Shown here: one piece after another, positions 46,612 to 55,671 of the stretch | Position numbering within the stretch: position 1 is the stretch's first letter | How the letters are laid out: the number at the start of each line of letters is the position of its first letter | DNA from: Acidimicrobiales bacterium | GTDB lineage: Bacteria > Actinomycetota > Acidimicrobiia > Acidimicrobiales > SZUA-35 | NCBI GenBank assembly: GCA_041394265.1 | Contig: JAWKIO010000005.1 | Coordinates: 1-64,000, forward strand | Reading direction: 5' to 3' | DNA length: 64,000 nt | Position numbers and translations under genes: made by a program | The notes under the pieces: generated by a model | What the model was told of the DNA's origin: nothing | The model's input: only the letters and a program-made list of their open reading frames with translations | The model's database searches: none

Positions 46612-47679
46612 ATGAAGATCGGGTTCCTGACGTCGATACCTCTCACCATCGAGTCCTTCTTCCTTGACTGGATCAAGGAATGGACCGAGCGCGGCTGGGA
46701 AGTCCACGCCGCCGCAGGAGGACCCGAGCCCGACGGATTGTGTGCGACCAGCTACAGCGACATCGACGGGCTGACCCAGGATCCGTCGCTCAGATCGATC
46801 AAGGCATTGCGCTCGCTCGCCGATTGGCGGGCCACTCACGAGCTCGACCTGGTGGTGGTGAATACGGCCACCGCCTCCGCGCTGTACCGGCTGCTGCCAC
46901 GGCGCAACACTCGTACCGTGTACTTCTGTCACGGCCTCCACTTCGGTGACCGTCCCGAGACCCCGGTGGATCGGGCATTCTGGCTGGCCGAGCGAGCACT
47001 GCTTGGCCGAACCGATGGCGCCATCGTCATGAACTCTGCCGACGTAGAGTTCTTCACCGGCGCGCTCGACAAGTCACTCGTGCACATGTTGGACGCGGGT
47101 GTCGGTCTCGACACCGATGCTTGGACTCCGCGGTCCACGCGCCGCAGCGAGAACGGCTCGGGTGGAGACACTGGCACCAAGCTGGTGTGGATGGGGATGT
47201 TCACCGCCCGCAAGCGACCTGCCGACGCCGTCCGCGTCCTGGCTGCCCTCCGTCACGAAGCAGAGCCAGAGACCACGCTCACCATGCTCGGAACCGGTCC
47301 GCTCGCCGATGAAGTGCGCGAGCTGATCCATGAGCTTGGACTCGCTGATGCGGTCACGATGCCTGGACAGGTTGATCCCCGCTCCTATCTGGCTGACGCC
47401 GACGTCCTCGTCCACACCGCCGAGTGGGAGGGGTACTGCCGCACGCTGATGGAGGCGTCCTACATCGGTCTACCCGCCGTCTCCTATGACGTGAAGGGCT
47501 GTCGCGATGTGTTCGGTGTCGAGGCGATCGGCCAACCTGGCGACGTCCACGGTCTGGCGAAGGCCGTACTTCGGGTTCGAGAGGCTGCCCCGGCGATCGA
47601 GAGCCGCCCCGACTTCTCGTGGCAATCGGCCTTCGAGTCGACCTCGGCCTTCCTCGAGCGGACGTTTGCGGTCCGATGA
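46612..47679 (+). CDS. GT4 glycosyltransferase
   Basis: 355 residues from ATG 46612. MKIGFLTSIPLTIESFF is the first strand and acceptor loop. Typical GT4 segments are VYFCHGLHFGD near 104, VGLDTDAWTPR near 164 and LVWMGMFTARKRPADAVRVLAAL near 188. The donor site is HTAEWEGYCRTLMEASYIGLPAVSYDVKGCRDV near 265-297, with E-x7-E. Its closest relatives by pattern are the WfgS/PglA-like alpha-glycosyltransferases that add HexNAc. It is translated 7 bases after the previous stop and overlaps the flippase by 4 bases. Confidence 0.9.
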   Translation: MKIGFLTSIPLTIESFFLDWIKEWTERGWEVHAAAGGPEPDGLCATSYSDIDGLTQDPSLRSIKALRSLADWRATHELDLVVVNTATASALYRLLPRRNTRTVYFCHGLHFGDRPETPVDRAFWLAERALLGRTDGAIVMNSADVEFFTGALDKSLVHMLDAGVGLDTDAWTPRSTRRSENGSGGDTGTKLVWMGMFTARKRPADAVRVLAALRHEAEPETTLTMLGTGPLADEVRELIHELGLADAVTMPGQVDPRSYLADADVLVHTAEWEGYCRTLMEASYIGLPAVSYDVKGCRDVFGVEAIGQPGDVHGLAKAVLRVREAAPAIESRPDFSWQSAFESTSAFLERTFAVR

Positions 47680-48971
47680 CGATGACCGAGGCCAGGATCA
47701 ACGGGGAGAACGCCGCCGCTCCGACACCGCCGTCGGCGCCGGGGGTGGTGAAGGAGAACTCGAAGCTCATGGCTTCGAGCATCGTGCTGTCGGTCGGCTC
47801 GATCGTGTCGATCATCGTGATGGCTCGGGTGGCGGTGCCCGCCATCGTCGGCCAATACGTCAGCGTGTTGGCGGCCGCGTCGACGGTGTCGACGTTCCTG
47901 TCGTTGCGCCTCGATGCCATGATCCCGCTGCGTCCCAATCCCGACGAGGTGGCGAAGGCCGCGAGTACCGCCCAGCTCGGCTCGATGGTGATCGCCCTGC
48001 CGGCGTTGCTCGCCTATGGCTCGCTCGTCGTCGACGGCTCGCTGGCGAACCCGGCCGGTATCGCCTTGCTCGCGGCGGCGCTTATGGTGCTGGGGTTGAC
48101 CCAGATCGGCACCGGGATCGCCTCGGCCGATCTGGCGTTCGGTCGGATCTCGGCCAGCCGGATCGCCCAAGGCGTGTCGATGCCGGTGGCGCTGGCCGCG
48201 CTGCTGTTGGCGGACGGCGAGAACTCTTCATCGCTGACGACGCTGCTTGCCGTCGACCTGGTCGGTCGATCTGCTGCGGTGCTGCCGCTCGCTGTGCCGA
48301 TCGCCCAGCGTGGCCTGGCCTCGGTGGGTTTCGCCAAGCAGATCGCCAACGAGATGCGCCAGGCGCTGACGGCGAACTCGGCGGCGGCGCTGATGAGCGT
48401 GCTGGCGCTGTATCTGCCGATCCTGCTGGTTCCGGCGATGATCGACGACACCGAGTCGGGGCTGTTCGCCCTGGTGTTCCGCTTCGTTGCGCTGCCGGCG
48501 GCGTTCGTCGGCGGTGCCGTGCAGCGCACGCTTCCTCGCATGGCTCGCGACGTCACGATCTCGCGCAAGCGGGAGTGGGTGCGCAACACCGGGCTCGTTG
48601 CTGTGGCGCTCACCCTTGTCGGTGTGCTCACACTGGTGCTGTTCGGTGGGCTGGTGCTCGACCTGGTCGGTAGCGCCACCTGGCAGGGCCTGATCTTGCC
48701 GCTCACGCTTGCGGTGCCGTGGGCAGTGGCGTGGGCCGCCTCGCAGGTGCCGGCCTCGCTGGTGCTGAGCTACGAGCGTCACCACGTGCTGTTCGTCGTG
48801 TCGGCGATCGACCTCGCCTCGAAGGCCGCGGTCGTCCTGCCCCTGCTGTGGAAGCCGACGGCGGCCACCGCCGCCGCGTGGCTGTCGATCTCGAGTGTGC
48901 TCGTGGCGTTGTTCACCGCCCGCTACCTGCTGGCCACCGACATGACGGCCGAGAAGGCGGCGCACGAATGA
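47676..48971 (+). CDS. Wzx-like polysaccharide flippase
   Basis: 431 residues from ATG 47676 (ATGA overlap; upstream open frame lies inside the previous gene). A 30-residue cytoplasmic N-terminus precedes about 12 membrane segments without soluble domains, as in Wzx/MOP exporters. Charged RLDAMIPLRPNPDE and RKREWVRNTG loops mark cytoplasmic turns. It would translocate the lipid-linked repeat unit of this operon. It is the second flippase in the window, little like the one at 23857 beyond topology, consistent with a different substrate. Confidence 0.83.
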   Translation: MTMTEARINGENAAAPTPPSAPGVVKENSKLMASSIVLSVGSIVSIIVMARVAVPAIVGQYVSVLAAASTVSTFLSLRLDAMIPLRPNPDEVAKAASTAQLGSMVIALPALLAYGSLVVDGSLANPAGIALLAAALMVLGLTQIGTGIASADLAFGRISASRIAQGVSMPVALAALLLADGENSSSLTTLLAVDLVGRSAAVLPLAVPIAQRGLASVGFAKQIANEMRQALTANSAAALMSVLALYLPILLVPAMIDDTESGLFALVFRFVALPAAFVGGAVQRTLPRMARDVTISRKREWVRNTGLVAVALTLVGVLTLVLFGGLVLDLVGSATWQGLILPLTLAVPWAVAWAASQVPASLVLSYERHHVLFVVSAIDLASKAAVVLPLLWKPTAATAAAWLSISSVLVALFTARYLLATDMTAEKAAHE

Positions 48972-49891
48972 CCGCGCTCACCATCATCGGCACCGGTCGC
49001 TGGCCCGAGCATTTGGCCAACCTGCTGCGGAACCGGGGCGGGATCGACGCCCGGCCCATCAACATCCGTGAGCGTGGTTGGGCCAGACAGTTGCTGCTCG
49101 GGTCGGGTCCGGTGCTGCGGGTCGGCTTGCGCCCGGGTGCGTCGAACCGCAACGGTCGACTGTTCGATGCGGTCTGGCGGGCGGCGGTGACACTGCGTCG
49201 CCGCTCGGCCGCGTACTACTGGATCGGGACCGACGTGTTCGATTCGGTCACCAACGGTGACCGGGTGCCGAAGTGGGCGCTCGACAGCCCCCACTGGGTT
49301 GGTGCGCCGTGGTTCGCCGACGAACTCGAGCCGCTGGGTGTTGCCGCCGAGAACATCTGGTTCCCCACCGAGCAACCGGTGCTCGAGCGGTCGTCGTCAC
49401 TCATGCCGCCCGGTCCGTTCACGGTCTCGGCGTATGTCCCCGCGTTCAACGCCGATCTTTATGGATGGGGGTTCCTCCAGAAAGTGGCCGATGCGCTGCC
49501 GACGATCCAGTTCAAGATCTTCGGTGAGGGATCCGAAAAGCTCCAGGCCGGCAGGAATGTTGCGCTACTGGGCGAGGTCGCGAACGGGGCAGCGGTGATC
49601 GAACAGAGCCACGTTCACCTGCGTCCGACCAAACACGATGCGCTGGCCGGCACGGTCCGTGAGGCGCTCGCGCTCAGCCGCTACGTCGGATTCTCCCAAC
49701 CCTTCGACGGGGTGTTCGCCATCGATCGGAGTCACCCGGAGTCGACCATCGAGTGGCTCGACGAACTGGCGGCCGTGAACGACCATGGTGGGCTGGCTCC
49801 AAACGAGCTGGGCAGGGACGCTCTCAACCGCCTGTTCGGCGATGACCAGGCGATCGTGGCATTCGTCGAGCGGTGCCGGAGGCTGGTGTGA
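48968..49891 (+). CDS. Probable glycosyltransferase, divergent GT4-like
   Basis: 307 residues, ATGA overlap with the flippase. The N-terminus TALTIIGTGRWPEHLANLL looks like a Rossmann start and YYWIGTDVFD near 75 replaces the usual acceptor region. The C-terminal part, FKIFGEGSEKLQAGRNVALLGEV near 185 and VHLRPTKHDALAGTVREALALSRYVGFS near 217, has the layout of a GT4 donor site (GxG, then a Glu in REALA). It is shorter than typical GT4 enzymes. The operon position between the flippase and polymerase supports a glycan role; the specificity is unknown. Confidence 0.68.
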   Translation: MTALTIIGTGRWPEHLANLLRNRGGIDARPINIRERGWARQLLLGSGPVLRVGLRPGASNRNGRLFDAVWRAAVTLRRRSAAYYWIGTDVFDSVTNGDRVPKWALDSPHWVGAPWFADELEPLGVAAENIWFPTEQPVLERSSSLMPPGPFTVSAYVPAFNADLYGWGFLQKVADALPTIQFKIFGEGSEKLQAGRNVALLGEVANGAAVIEQSHVHLRPTKHDALAGTVREALALSRYVGFSQPFDGVFAIDRSHPESTIEWLDELAAVNDHGGLAPNELGRDALNRLFGDDQAIVAFVERCRRLV

Positions 49892-51147
49892 GACTTCGTC
49901 CACTGCCTCAATCTGGCCTGACCGCTGTTGCCATCGTGCTCACGATCACGATGACCGCCGGGCGCTGGGGTGGACTCACCACAAGCCTGTCGCTGCTGGC
50001 GTTCGCCTGGTGTCTGCTGATCATCACCTTGCTGATTCTTCGCCCTCGCCCGGTCGACCTCGATGTCTTCCGTCACCCGGCGCTCGGTCTGGGTGTCGGC
50101 GCCTTCACCGTGCTCCCACTCATCGGCGTGCTCGCCGGACGGGGCAGCCTGAGTAGCGCCGCCGCCTTCGGCGTCGGCCTGTCGCTCGTCGCCGCCTATG
50201 CGATGGGCCAGTACCTCGCTGCCGATCGGTTCGACATCTCGACCTCATTGCTGGTCATCCTCGGCGCCAATCTGCTGTTCGTCCTCTCCCAGATCGCAGC
50301 CTTCAATGGCTTCCCGGTGCTGAACCAGCTCAACGCCTTCGACCTCGACTCGAAGTTCGGGGCCGGCTATTTCATCGTGGCTCGGCCTTCCGGGCTCTTC
50401 CTCAACCCCAACGACCTCGGCTCGTTCGCCGCCGTCATCCTCTGCTACTCGATGGTGGTGCACCTGCGTCAGCGAATGACCACGATCGCGTTGTCCTCGA
50501 TCCTGGTGCTCGCCAGTGGCAGCCGTGGTGCACTCCTCGCGGTCGGAGTGATCATGGCGTGGCTGGTCGGGAGGCGCTACTTCTCAACGACGGGACAACT
50601 GCTCCGACTCGGACGGATCGCGGCCATGGTCGGCGTCGCCATTGCGCTCCTCTTGGCGTTCGGCCCCGACGTACTTATCGAACGACTCCAGTTCCGTGGT
50701 GGCGTCGCTGCCGACTCCAGCGTGTCAGGCCGCTTCGACCAACTGGCCGATCTGTGGGACTGGATGCTCACCTACCCACTCGGCTACTGGAGTCCGCCAC
50801 AGTTGCTGAGCGGCACGGCGATCGACAACGACTGGACGCGAGTGCTGGTTCAGGGCGGGCCACTGCTGCTGCTGCTCTGGGCCGCAGGTCTCGTCGTGCT
50901 TGGCACTTACTTGCGCAACGTGGGACCGGCGATGGCTGCGCCTGCCATTGCGGTGGCGGTACTCTCTTTCAGCCAGCTGACGGTCGGTCGGCCGACCGGG
51001 CTCCTCTTCTTCTTCCTCGTCGGCTATCACCACCGATTGACATTGGTCGCAGCGCTACAACGCAGCCAGCGCCACATTTCAATCGGTGCGGACCGGCGAT
51101 CGACATTCGCACACGGGCGGCGACCCCAGGTGGTGCACCATGGCTGA
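49888..51147 (+). CDS. Wzy-like O-antigen polymerase
   Basis: 419 residues from GTG 49888, chosen for its 4-base GTGA overlap. About 11 membrane segments are present, with ASGSRGALLAVGVIMAW (the SRGA/SRTA Wzy_C motif), FLNPNDLGSFAAVILC near 180, and a loop VSGRFDQLADLWDWMLTYPLGYWSP near 285. IDNDWTRVLVQGGPLLLLLW occupies the place of the His-Asn segment of other ligases. It polymerises repeat units delivered by the neighbouring flippase. No Wzz gene is present in this operon. The 3' end overlaps the acetyltransferase start by 8 bases. Confidence 0.8.
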   Translation: MRLRPLPQSGLTAVAIVLTITMTAGRWGGLTTSLSLLAFAWCLLIITLLILRPRPVDLDVFRHPALGLGVGAFTVLPLIGVLAGRGSLSSAAAFGVGLSLVAAYAMGQYLAADRFDISTSLLVILGANLLFVLSQIAAFNGFPVLNQLNAFDLDSKFGAGYFIVARPSGLFLNPNDLGSFAAVILCYSMVVHLRQRMTTIALSSILVLASGSRGALLAVGVIMAWLVGRRYFSTTGQLLRLGRIAAMVGVAIALLLAFGPDVLIERLQFRGGVAADSSVSGRFDQLADLWDWMLTYPLGYWSPPQLLSGTAIDNDWTRVLVQGGPLLLLLWAAGLVVLGTYLRNVGPAMAAPAIAVAVLSFSQLTVGRPTGLLFFFLVGYHHRLTLVAALQRSQRHISIGADRRSTFAHGRRPQVVHHG

Positions 51148-51829
51148 ACTCACGCTCGTCGACCGCTCCGGCGGGCCGCACGCCTACATCTATGGAGCCG
51201 GTGGCCATGCTCACGTGGTGGCGACCGTTCTGGAAGACCTCGGCATCGAGGTCGTCGGCATGTTCGAGGATCACCCCGAACGCAGCCACCCGCTCAGCGA
51301 CAAGATGCTGCCCGGCATCGTCGAACTGGGCGAGCGAGTACTGCTCGATCATCCGGTGGTGCTCGGTGTCGGCGACAACACCGTCCGACAGACCGTTGCC
51401 GGACTCATCGGCAGCCGCTTCCTCACCGCCGTTCACCCCAGTGCGCTCATTGCGAAGCGCGTCACCATCGGAACCGGAACCGTCGTTCTGCAGGGTTCGG
51501 TGATCCAGCACAACACCAAGCTCGGCGAGCACGTCCTGATCAACACTTCAGCGAGTGTCGACCACGACAATGTCATCGGCGACTTCGCTCACATCTCCCC
51601 CAACGCCACGCTGTGCGGACATGTCGTGGTGGGCGAGGGCAGCCACGTCGGTGCCGGGGCAACACTGCTACCCAGCATCCGTGTCGGCAAGTGGGCGACC
51701 GTCGGCGCCGGCGCAGTGGTGACAGAGGACGTACCCGACTTTGCGACGGTCGTTGGCGTACCCGCACGGGTGATCAAGTACAGCCCGCTCGGCGATCGAA
51801 TTGCGACACGGCATGAGTCGAGCGGCTGA
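51140..51829 (+). CDS. PglD/NeuD-family sugar O/N-acetyltransferase
   Basis: 229 residues. The N-terminal UDP-sugar-binding Rossmann-like domain (IYGAGGHAHVVATVLEDL near 17, FEDHPERSH) is followed by a left-handed beta-helix of hexapeptide repeats from about residue 98. The likely catalytic His is in SVDHDNVIGD near 142. The C-terminal VGVPARVIK closes the fold. PglD acetylates the 4-amino group of UDP-4-amino-4,6-dideoxy-GlcNAc; NeuD acetylates sialic-acid precursors. An aminotransferase of PglE type occurs at 21353 in another locus, so a shared amino-sugar pathway is possible but not shown. Confidence 0.87.
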   Translation: MAELTLVDRSGGPHAYIYGAGGHAHVVATVLEDLGIEVVGMFEDHPERSHPLSDKMLPGIVELGERVLLDHPVVLGVGDNTVRQTVAGLIGSRFLTAVHPSALIAKRVTIGTGTVVLQGSVIQHNTKLGEHVLINTSASVDHDNVIGDFAHISPNATLCGHVVVGEGSHVGAGATLLPSIRVGKWATVGAGAVVTEDVPDFATVVGVPARVIKYSPLGDRIATRHESSG

Positions 51830-53357
51830 CATGTTCGACCTCGCGTTCGTCGGTAGTGGTCTCTCCACCAGCATCGTCCTGCGGTCGTTCCTCGAGGATC
51901 TCCTCGAGCGGCCTCGCGGTGTTGTCATCGACGTGTGTGTGATCGAACAGGGACCAGACCTGTTCGGCGGTGTGGCCTACGGCGCACGCTCGGGGGCGAC
52001 GAGTCGAGTGATCTCCCCGCTCAGCGAGTTCCTCAACGACGCCGAACGCTCCCGCTTCGTGGCATGGCTGAGCGAGACATCGGTGCAGCACCCGGAGATC
52101 CTCGACGATCTCACCGGCGCCTACACCTCGACGTGGATTGCAGAGAACCGACGGGCGATCGAGACCGGGTTGTGCGACGACCTCTTCATTCCTCGCAGTC
52201 TCTTTGGCCGGTACCTGCGAGAAGCCATGGAACGGATCATTGCCGACGCAACCGCTGCGGGTGCCGCAACGATTCGATTCATCCATGCGTCCGTGACCGA
52301 CATCGATCGAACGGCCGACGGATTCCGTGTCGCCACGGACGGACCCGACGGTCAGGTCGAATCGGAACGAGTCGTGCTCGGAATCGGCACACCATCGGGA
52401 CGGCGAGTCAGCGAGACGCTGACGCCCGCGCCGGGTGTCCTCGTGGTAACCGATCCCTACGCACTCGGCATGCAAGCAACGATCGACCGAATCGCTGCAC
52501 ATCTGGAGCGACCCGGACCGAGGCCCATACCTCCCAAGCTCGTGATCGTCGGCTCGAACGCCACGATGCTGGACTTCGTCTATCAGTGTGAGGACGACCA
52601 ACGCATTGCGAAGCTCGAGCCCACGTATTGCGTAGTGTCGCAGAGCGGCACGCTTCCGGCGCGCTACGCGTCACCATCGGACCCTGTCCGCGAGCTTCCT
52701 CACCTGGAGGCGCTGAAGCACCGCCACGACGTGCGAGCGTGCGACGTCGTCGCTGCGATCGACGCCGACCGAGCCCACTACCGCGTCCGCGCCACTCCGA
52801 CATCCGTCAAAGAGCGCAATGGCGATCACGACGACGGTGGGTGGATGATTCCGGCGATCAGCCGAACGATCGCTGACCTTGCCGCCCAGTTGCCGCCGAA
52901 CGAGCGGCGGATCTTCGCCAACCGAACGGGGGCGGAGATTGGGCGCATGCAGCGTCGCGCTGGTGCCGAGTACCTCGGGATCGTCGATGCGCTGAAGGAG
53001 GCTGGTCGGTTCGTCGGTGTCGCGGCGTCGTTCGAGTCAGTTGCGTCGTCGACCGCAGTCGTCGATCGCTGGGACGTCGTCATCGATGCATCCGGACCCA
53101 CGGCGCTCGATGCTGACTCGCCCCCCGAACCGCTTGCCTCCCTTCTGCGACATGGTCTCGCTTCGCTCACCCCAGCCCGGAACGGCCTCGTTGTCGACGA
53201 CCGACTCGAGGCCTCGGCTGGGCTCTACGTGATGGGACCGCTGCTGGCAGGCAACGTCGTTGCCGGGCGGCCGATCTGGCACCTGGAGCACGCCGGGCGA
53301 ATCATCGAGATGGCCACCACACTCGGCCGTCAGATTGGGCAAAGGTTCTCACGATGA
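51813..53357 (+). CDS. FAD/NAD(P)-binding oxidoreductase-like protein (NAD_binding_9 type)
   Basis: 514 residues from ATG 51813; ATG 51831, directly before the flavin motif, is equally possible. LAFVGSGLSTS is the dinucleotide-binding GxGxxx turn, DLFGGVAYGARSG near 50 and SPLSEFLND follow. A second Rossmann segment, PPKLVIVGSNATMLDFV, lies near 245, and GLYVMGPLLAGNVVAGRPIWHLEHAG is the C-terminal FAD-binding end. This is the family of FAD-dependent proteins related to HI0933/ornithine hydroxylase-like enzymes (PF13454), whose substrates vary. It ends the wecB2 operon. A role in oxidising or reducing a glycan precursor is a guess from position only. Confidence 0.78.
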   Translation: MSRAADMFDLAFVGSGLSTSIVLRSFLEDLLERPRGVVIDVCVIEQGPDLFGGVAYGARSGATSRVISPLSEFLNDAERSRFVAWLSETSVQHPEILDDLTGAYTSTWIAENRRAIETGLCDDLFIPRSLFGRYLREAMERIIADATAAGAATIRFIHASVTDIDRTADGFRVATDGPDGQVESERVVLGIGTPSGRRVSETLTPAPGVLVVTDPYALGMQATIDRIAAHLERPGPRPIPPKLVIVGSNATMLDFVYQCEDDQRIAKLEPTYCVVSQSGTLPARYASPSDPVRELPHLEALKHRHDVRACDVVAAIDADRAHYRVRATPTSVKERNGDHDDGGWMIPAISRTIADLAAQLPPNERRIFANRTGAEIGRMQRRAGAEYLGIVDALKEAGRFVGVAASFESVASSTAVVDRWDVVIDASGPTALDADSPPEPLASLLRHGLASLTPARNGLVVDDRLEASAGLYVMGPLLAGNVVAGRPIWHLEHAGRIIEMATTLGRQIGQRFSR

Positions 53358-53535
53358 CCGGGGGCTTCTACCCTGTCATCCGGGCGAATCGCTGCCTACC
53401 TTCAGCTGACGGATCACCATCGCTGTGGCGGGCGGTGGTCCTCCACGGACGAAGAGGACTTCGAATGGAAACCAGGACCTGCCTGGCGATGGGCAGAGTG
53501 GCGACAGACGAGGGTCTACGCATCGGCGGGTGCGT

Positions 53536-54318
53536 ATGACCGACTCGATGGAATTGAACATGGCCGACATGACGTCGTTCGAAGAACTCGTCGACATCGA
53601 CCTGAGCTCGGACGACATCGTGATCGACCTCACGGTCGAACCTGCGATCGTCAGCTACCGGCAGCGGAAGCTGCCGCTGATCGAGGAACCCCCCAGTCGG
53701 GCCCAGCGGGCGCTGGTGCGCTCGTTCGACCTGCTCGCCGGGTTGCTGCTGATCGTGCTCCTTCTTCCCGTCCTCGCCGTGCTGTGGTTGCTGGTACGCC
53801 TCACCTCCCCCGGACCGGCGATCTTCGTGGCGAAACGGGTCGGCCAGGACGGCGAGCCGTTCAACGCCTACAAGTTCCGATCGATGGTGGTGAACGCCGA
53901 GGAACTTCTCGAGAAGCACCTGGCCGACGACCCCGAAGCCAAGGCCGAATACACCCGCTTCCACAAGCTGCGGAACGATCCCCGGGTCACCCGCGTCGGT
54001 CGTGTCCTGCGGGCGACCAGCCTCGACGAACTCCCCCAGCTGTTCAATATCGTCCGGGGCGACATGAGCCTGGTGGGTCCCCGCCCGCTGCTACTGATGG
54101 AGGCCGAGAAGTTCGGCCACACCACTCGCACCGTGTTGCGGGTCAAGCCCGGACTCACCGGATTGTGGCAGGTCAGCGGACGAAGTGACCTCACCCTGAA
54201 CGACCGGATCATGCTCGACGTCGAGTACGCCACCACCCGCACGCTGCGACGCGATGTCGTGATCTGTCTGCGCACGGCGTGGCATCTGGTCACGCCGGGT
54301 CGACGCGGCGCCTACTGA
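53536..54318 (+). CDS. WbaP-type initiating sugar-phosphate transferase
   Basis: 260 residues from ATG 53536. An acidic N-terminal region of about 60 residues precedes the membrane helix (RSFDLLAGLLLIVLLLPVLA) and the catalytic domain. That domain has FVAKRVGQDGEPFNAYKFRSM, RATSLDELPQLFNIVRGDMSLVGPRP with the Asp-Glu pair, and KPGLTGLWQVSGRSDLTLNDR. It loads a sugar phosphate on undecaprenyl phosphate. It follows the wecB2 operon after about 180 gene-free bases with no supported gene, and probably initiates that operon's glycan. It resembles the C-terminal half of the enzyme at 32819 closely. It converges with the lipoprotein gene, overlapping by 7 bases. Confidence 0.9.
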   Translation: MTDSMELNMADMTSFEELVDIDLSSDDIVIDLTVEPAIVSYRQRKLPLIEEPPSRAQRALVRSFDLLAGLLLIVLLLPVLAVLWLLVRLTSPGPAIFVAKRVGQDGEPFNAYKFRSMVVNAEELLEKHLADDPEAKAEYTRFHKLRNDPRVTRVGRVLRATSLDELPQLFNIVRGDMSLVGPRPLLLMEAEKFGHTTRTVLRVKPGLTGLWQVSGRSDLTLNDRIMLDVEYATTRTLRRDVVICLRTAWHLVTPGRRGAY

Positions 54319-54848
54319 AGTTCGCAGGTTTGTCCGGCACCGTCGAAGATGCCGTTGACGAGCCACACACCCTCCATCAACTTCATGTCGACCTTCGCCG
54401 TTTCCGGTGCTTCGGGGACCTCGCTGAGCTGCTCGCCCTCGTTGTAGACATACGTTTGGTCCCAGGCACACATCAGGATCTCGGCCTCGTCGTCGGCGAC
54501 CATGGTGACCGACAGCGGCGTGAAATCGTAGGTGCCACGGACCACGTTGCCGACCGAACGGTCACCGACGATGACCTCTTCCAGCGCCTCGGCGAGGCGG
54601 GGTGACGCCAGGTCGAAGACCGGGTCGAGATCGCCGTCCTTGGTGGCGGTGGCGTCGGTGAGCTCGGTTCGGAACGTCGAGTAGACGTCGAGGATCACCT
54701 GCTCCTCGCTGGTCCATGACGCCGGTGGGTTGAGCTGGTCGGCCGACAGTTCGTCAACGTTGCCCGAGGAGCAGGCGACGGCAGCACTGGCCATCGCCAG
54801 CACGCCGCAGATGGGCCGAACTCGAGAACGGAACAGAGTCGAGCGCAT
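54312..54848 (-). CDS. Putative lipoprotein, paralog of 41838-42476
   Basis: 178 residues. The signal peptide ends in MASAAVACSSG, a lipobox with Cys near 26. The mature domain begins WTSEEQVILDVYSTF, followed by EILMCAWDQTYVY near 120 and KLMEGVWLVNGIFDGAGQTCELQ at the end. These features align with the lipoprotein at 41838. An extracellular, membrane-anchored SnoaL-like domain is likely; the function is unknown. The two paralogs bracket the HNH gene and the wecB2 operon. Confidence 0.78.
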   Translation of the reverse strand: MRSTLFRSRVRPICGVLAMASAAVACSSGNVDELSADQLNPPASWTSEEQVILDVYSTFRTELTDATATKDGDLDPVFDLASPRLAEALEEVIVGDRSVGNVVRGTYDFTPLSVTMVADDEAEILMCAWDQTYVYNEGEQLSEVPEAPETAKVDMKLMEGVWLVNGIFDGAGQTCELQ

Positions 54849-54873
54849 GCGGGCACGGTAGCGGTGCAGATGA

Positions 54874-55590
54874 TCAGTAGCTGCCGGCCCGGAACATGGC
54901 GAGCGCCTGCAGGAGATAGCCGTCGGTGATCTCGCCTCGGGCGGCGAGGCGGATGACTTCGTCGAGCGGCACGGCCCGAACCGAGCGGATCAATTCGAGC
55001 TCCTCGTGGACGACGCCGACATAGGTCAGGTCGGTGAGCAGGTGGATCGCCATTCGCTGGGTCAAGATGCCGGTATCGGTGTAGGTCGTACCGAGCAAGC
55101 GGACACGGTTGGCTCGATAGCCGGTCTCCTCGCTGAGCTCGGCGGCCGCGGTTTGCGCCAGCGACATGCCGGGCTGGGCTGCCCCACGCGGCACTTCGAG
55201 GTGGTAGCGCCCGGTGGCATGCCGGAACTGCTCGATGAGCAACACCGACAGGTCGTCGCGATCGCCGGTCACAGCGAAGGCAACGACGGCGTCGTCGTTG
55301 CCCCGCTCGGCCGGGATCATGCGACTGTAGGGGTGCACCCGATGCCCGAGATCGAGCAGGTCGACGACGGTGTGCATGAACGGTGAGGTCATCACCATGC
55401 CGACGGCGGCGCCGGTGTCCTCGGCATAGGCGATCAGACGGTCCCGATCGGTGATGATCGGCAGTGCGGCCCGACCTTCGACCAGCTCAGGGCGCTCGGC
55501 GATCAGGGCGAGATAGGCGTCGATCTGTTCGATGCCCTGGGGGGTACGGAACGCAACGGGGGCGCGTTCGTTGGTGTCCACAGACGTCAT
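54874..55590 (-). CDS. Nudix-family hydrolase with altered Nudix box
   Basis: 238 residues from ATG 55590; an in-frame start at 55611 exists. The N-terminal 75 residues are not Nudix-like. The Nudix domain has LSVLLIEQFRHATGRYHLEVPRG near 120-142. The box GAAQPGMSLAQTAAAELSEE keeps the metal-binding ELSEETG core, but the first Glu (Gx5E) is Met and the conserved Arg before the Glu is Ala. It is closest in layout to ADP-ribose/NDP-sugar pyrophosphatases. The changes leave activity uncertain, although the core metal ligands remain. A sugar-nucleotide clearing role would fit the neighbourhood but is only inference. Confidence 0.8.
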   Translation of the reverse strand: MTSVDTNERAPVAFRTPQGIEQIDAYLALIAERPELVEGRAALPIITDRDRLIAYAEDTGAAVGMVMTSPFMHTVVDLLDLGHRVHPYSRMIPAERGNDDAVVAFAVTGDRDDLSVLLIEQFRHATGRYHLEVPRGAAQPGMSLAQTAAAELSEETGYRANRVRLLGTTYTDTGILTQRMAIHLLTDLTYVGVVHEELELIRSVRAVPLDEVIRLAARGEITDGYLLQALAMFRAGSY

Positions 55591-55671
55591 GATGTCCCAT
55601 CGGCACGGCACCGATGGAGATGAGTCGAATGGCCTATGTCGAACGAACGAGGTCGATCGTGGGTGGCGAGG

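Noticed and set aside
53354..53539. 61-codon frame overlapping the FAD gene stop by ATGA
   Set aside because: Tempting overlap, but the product has no features and the segment looks like the leader of the sugar transferase gene.
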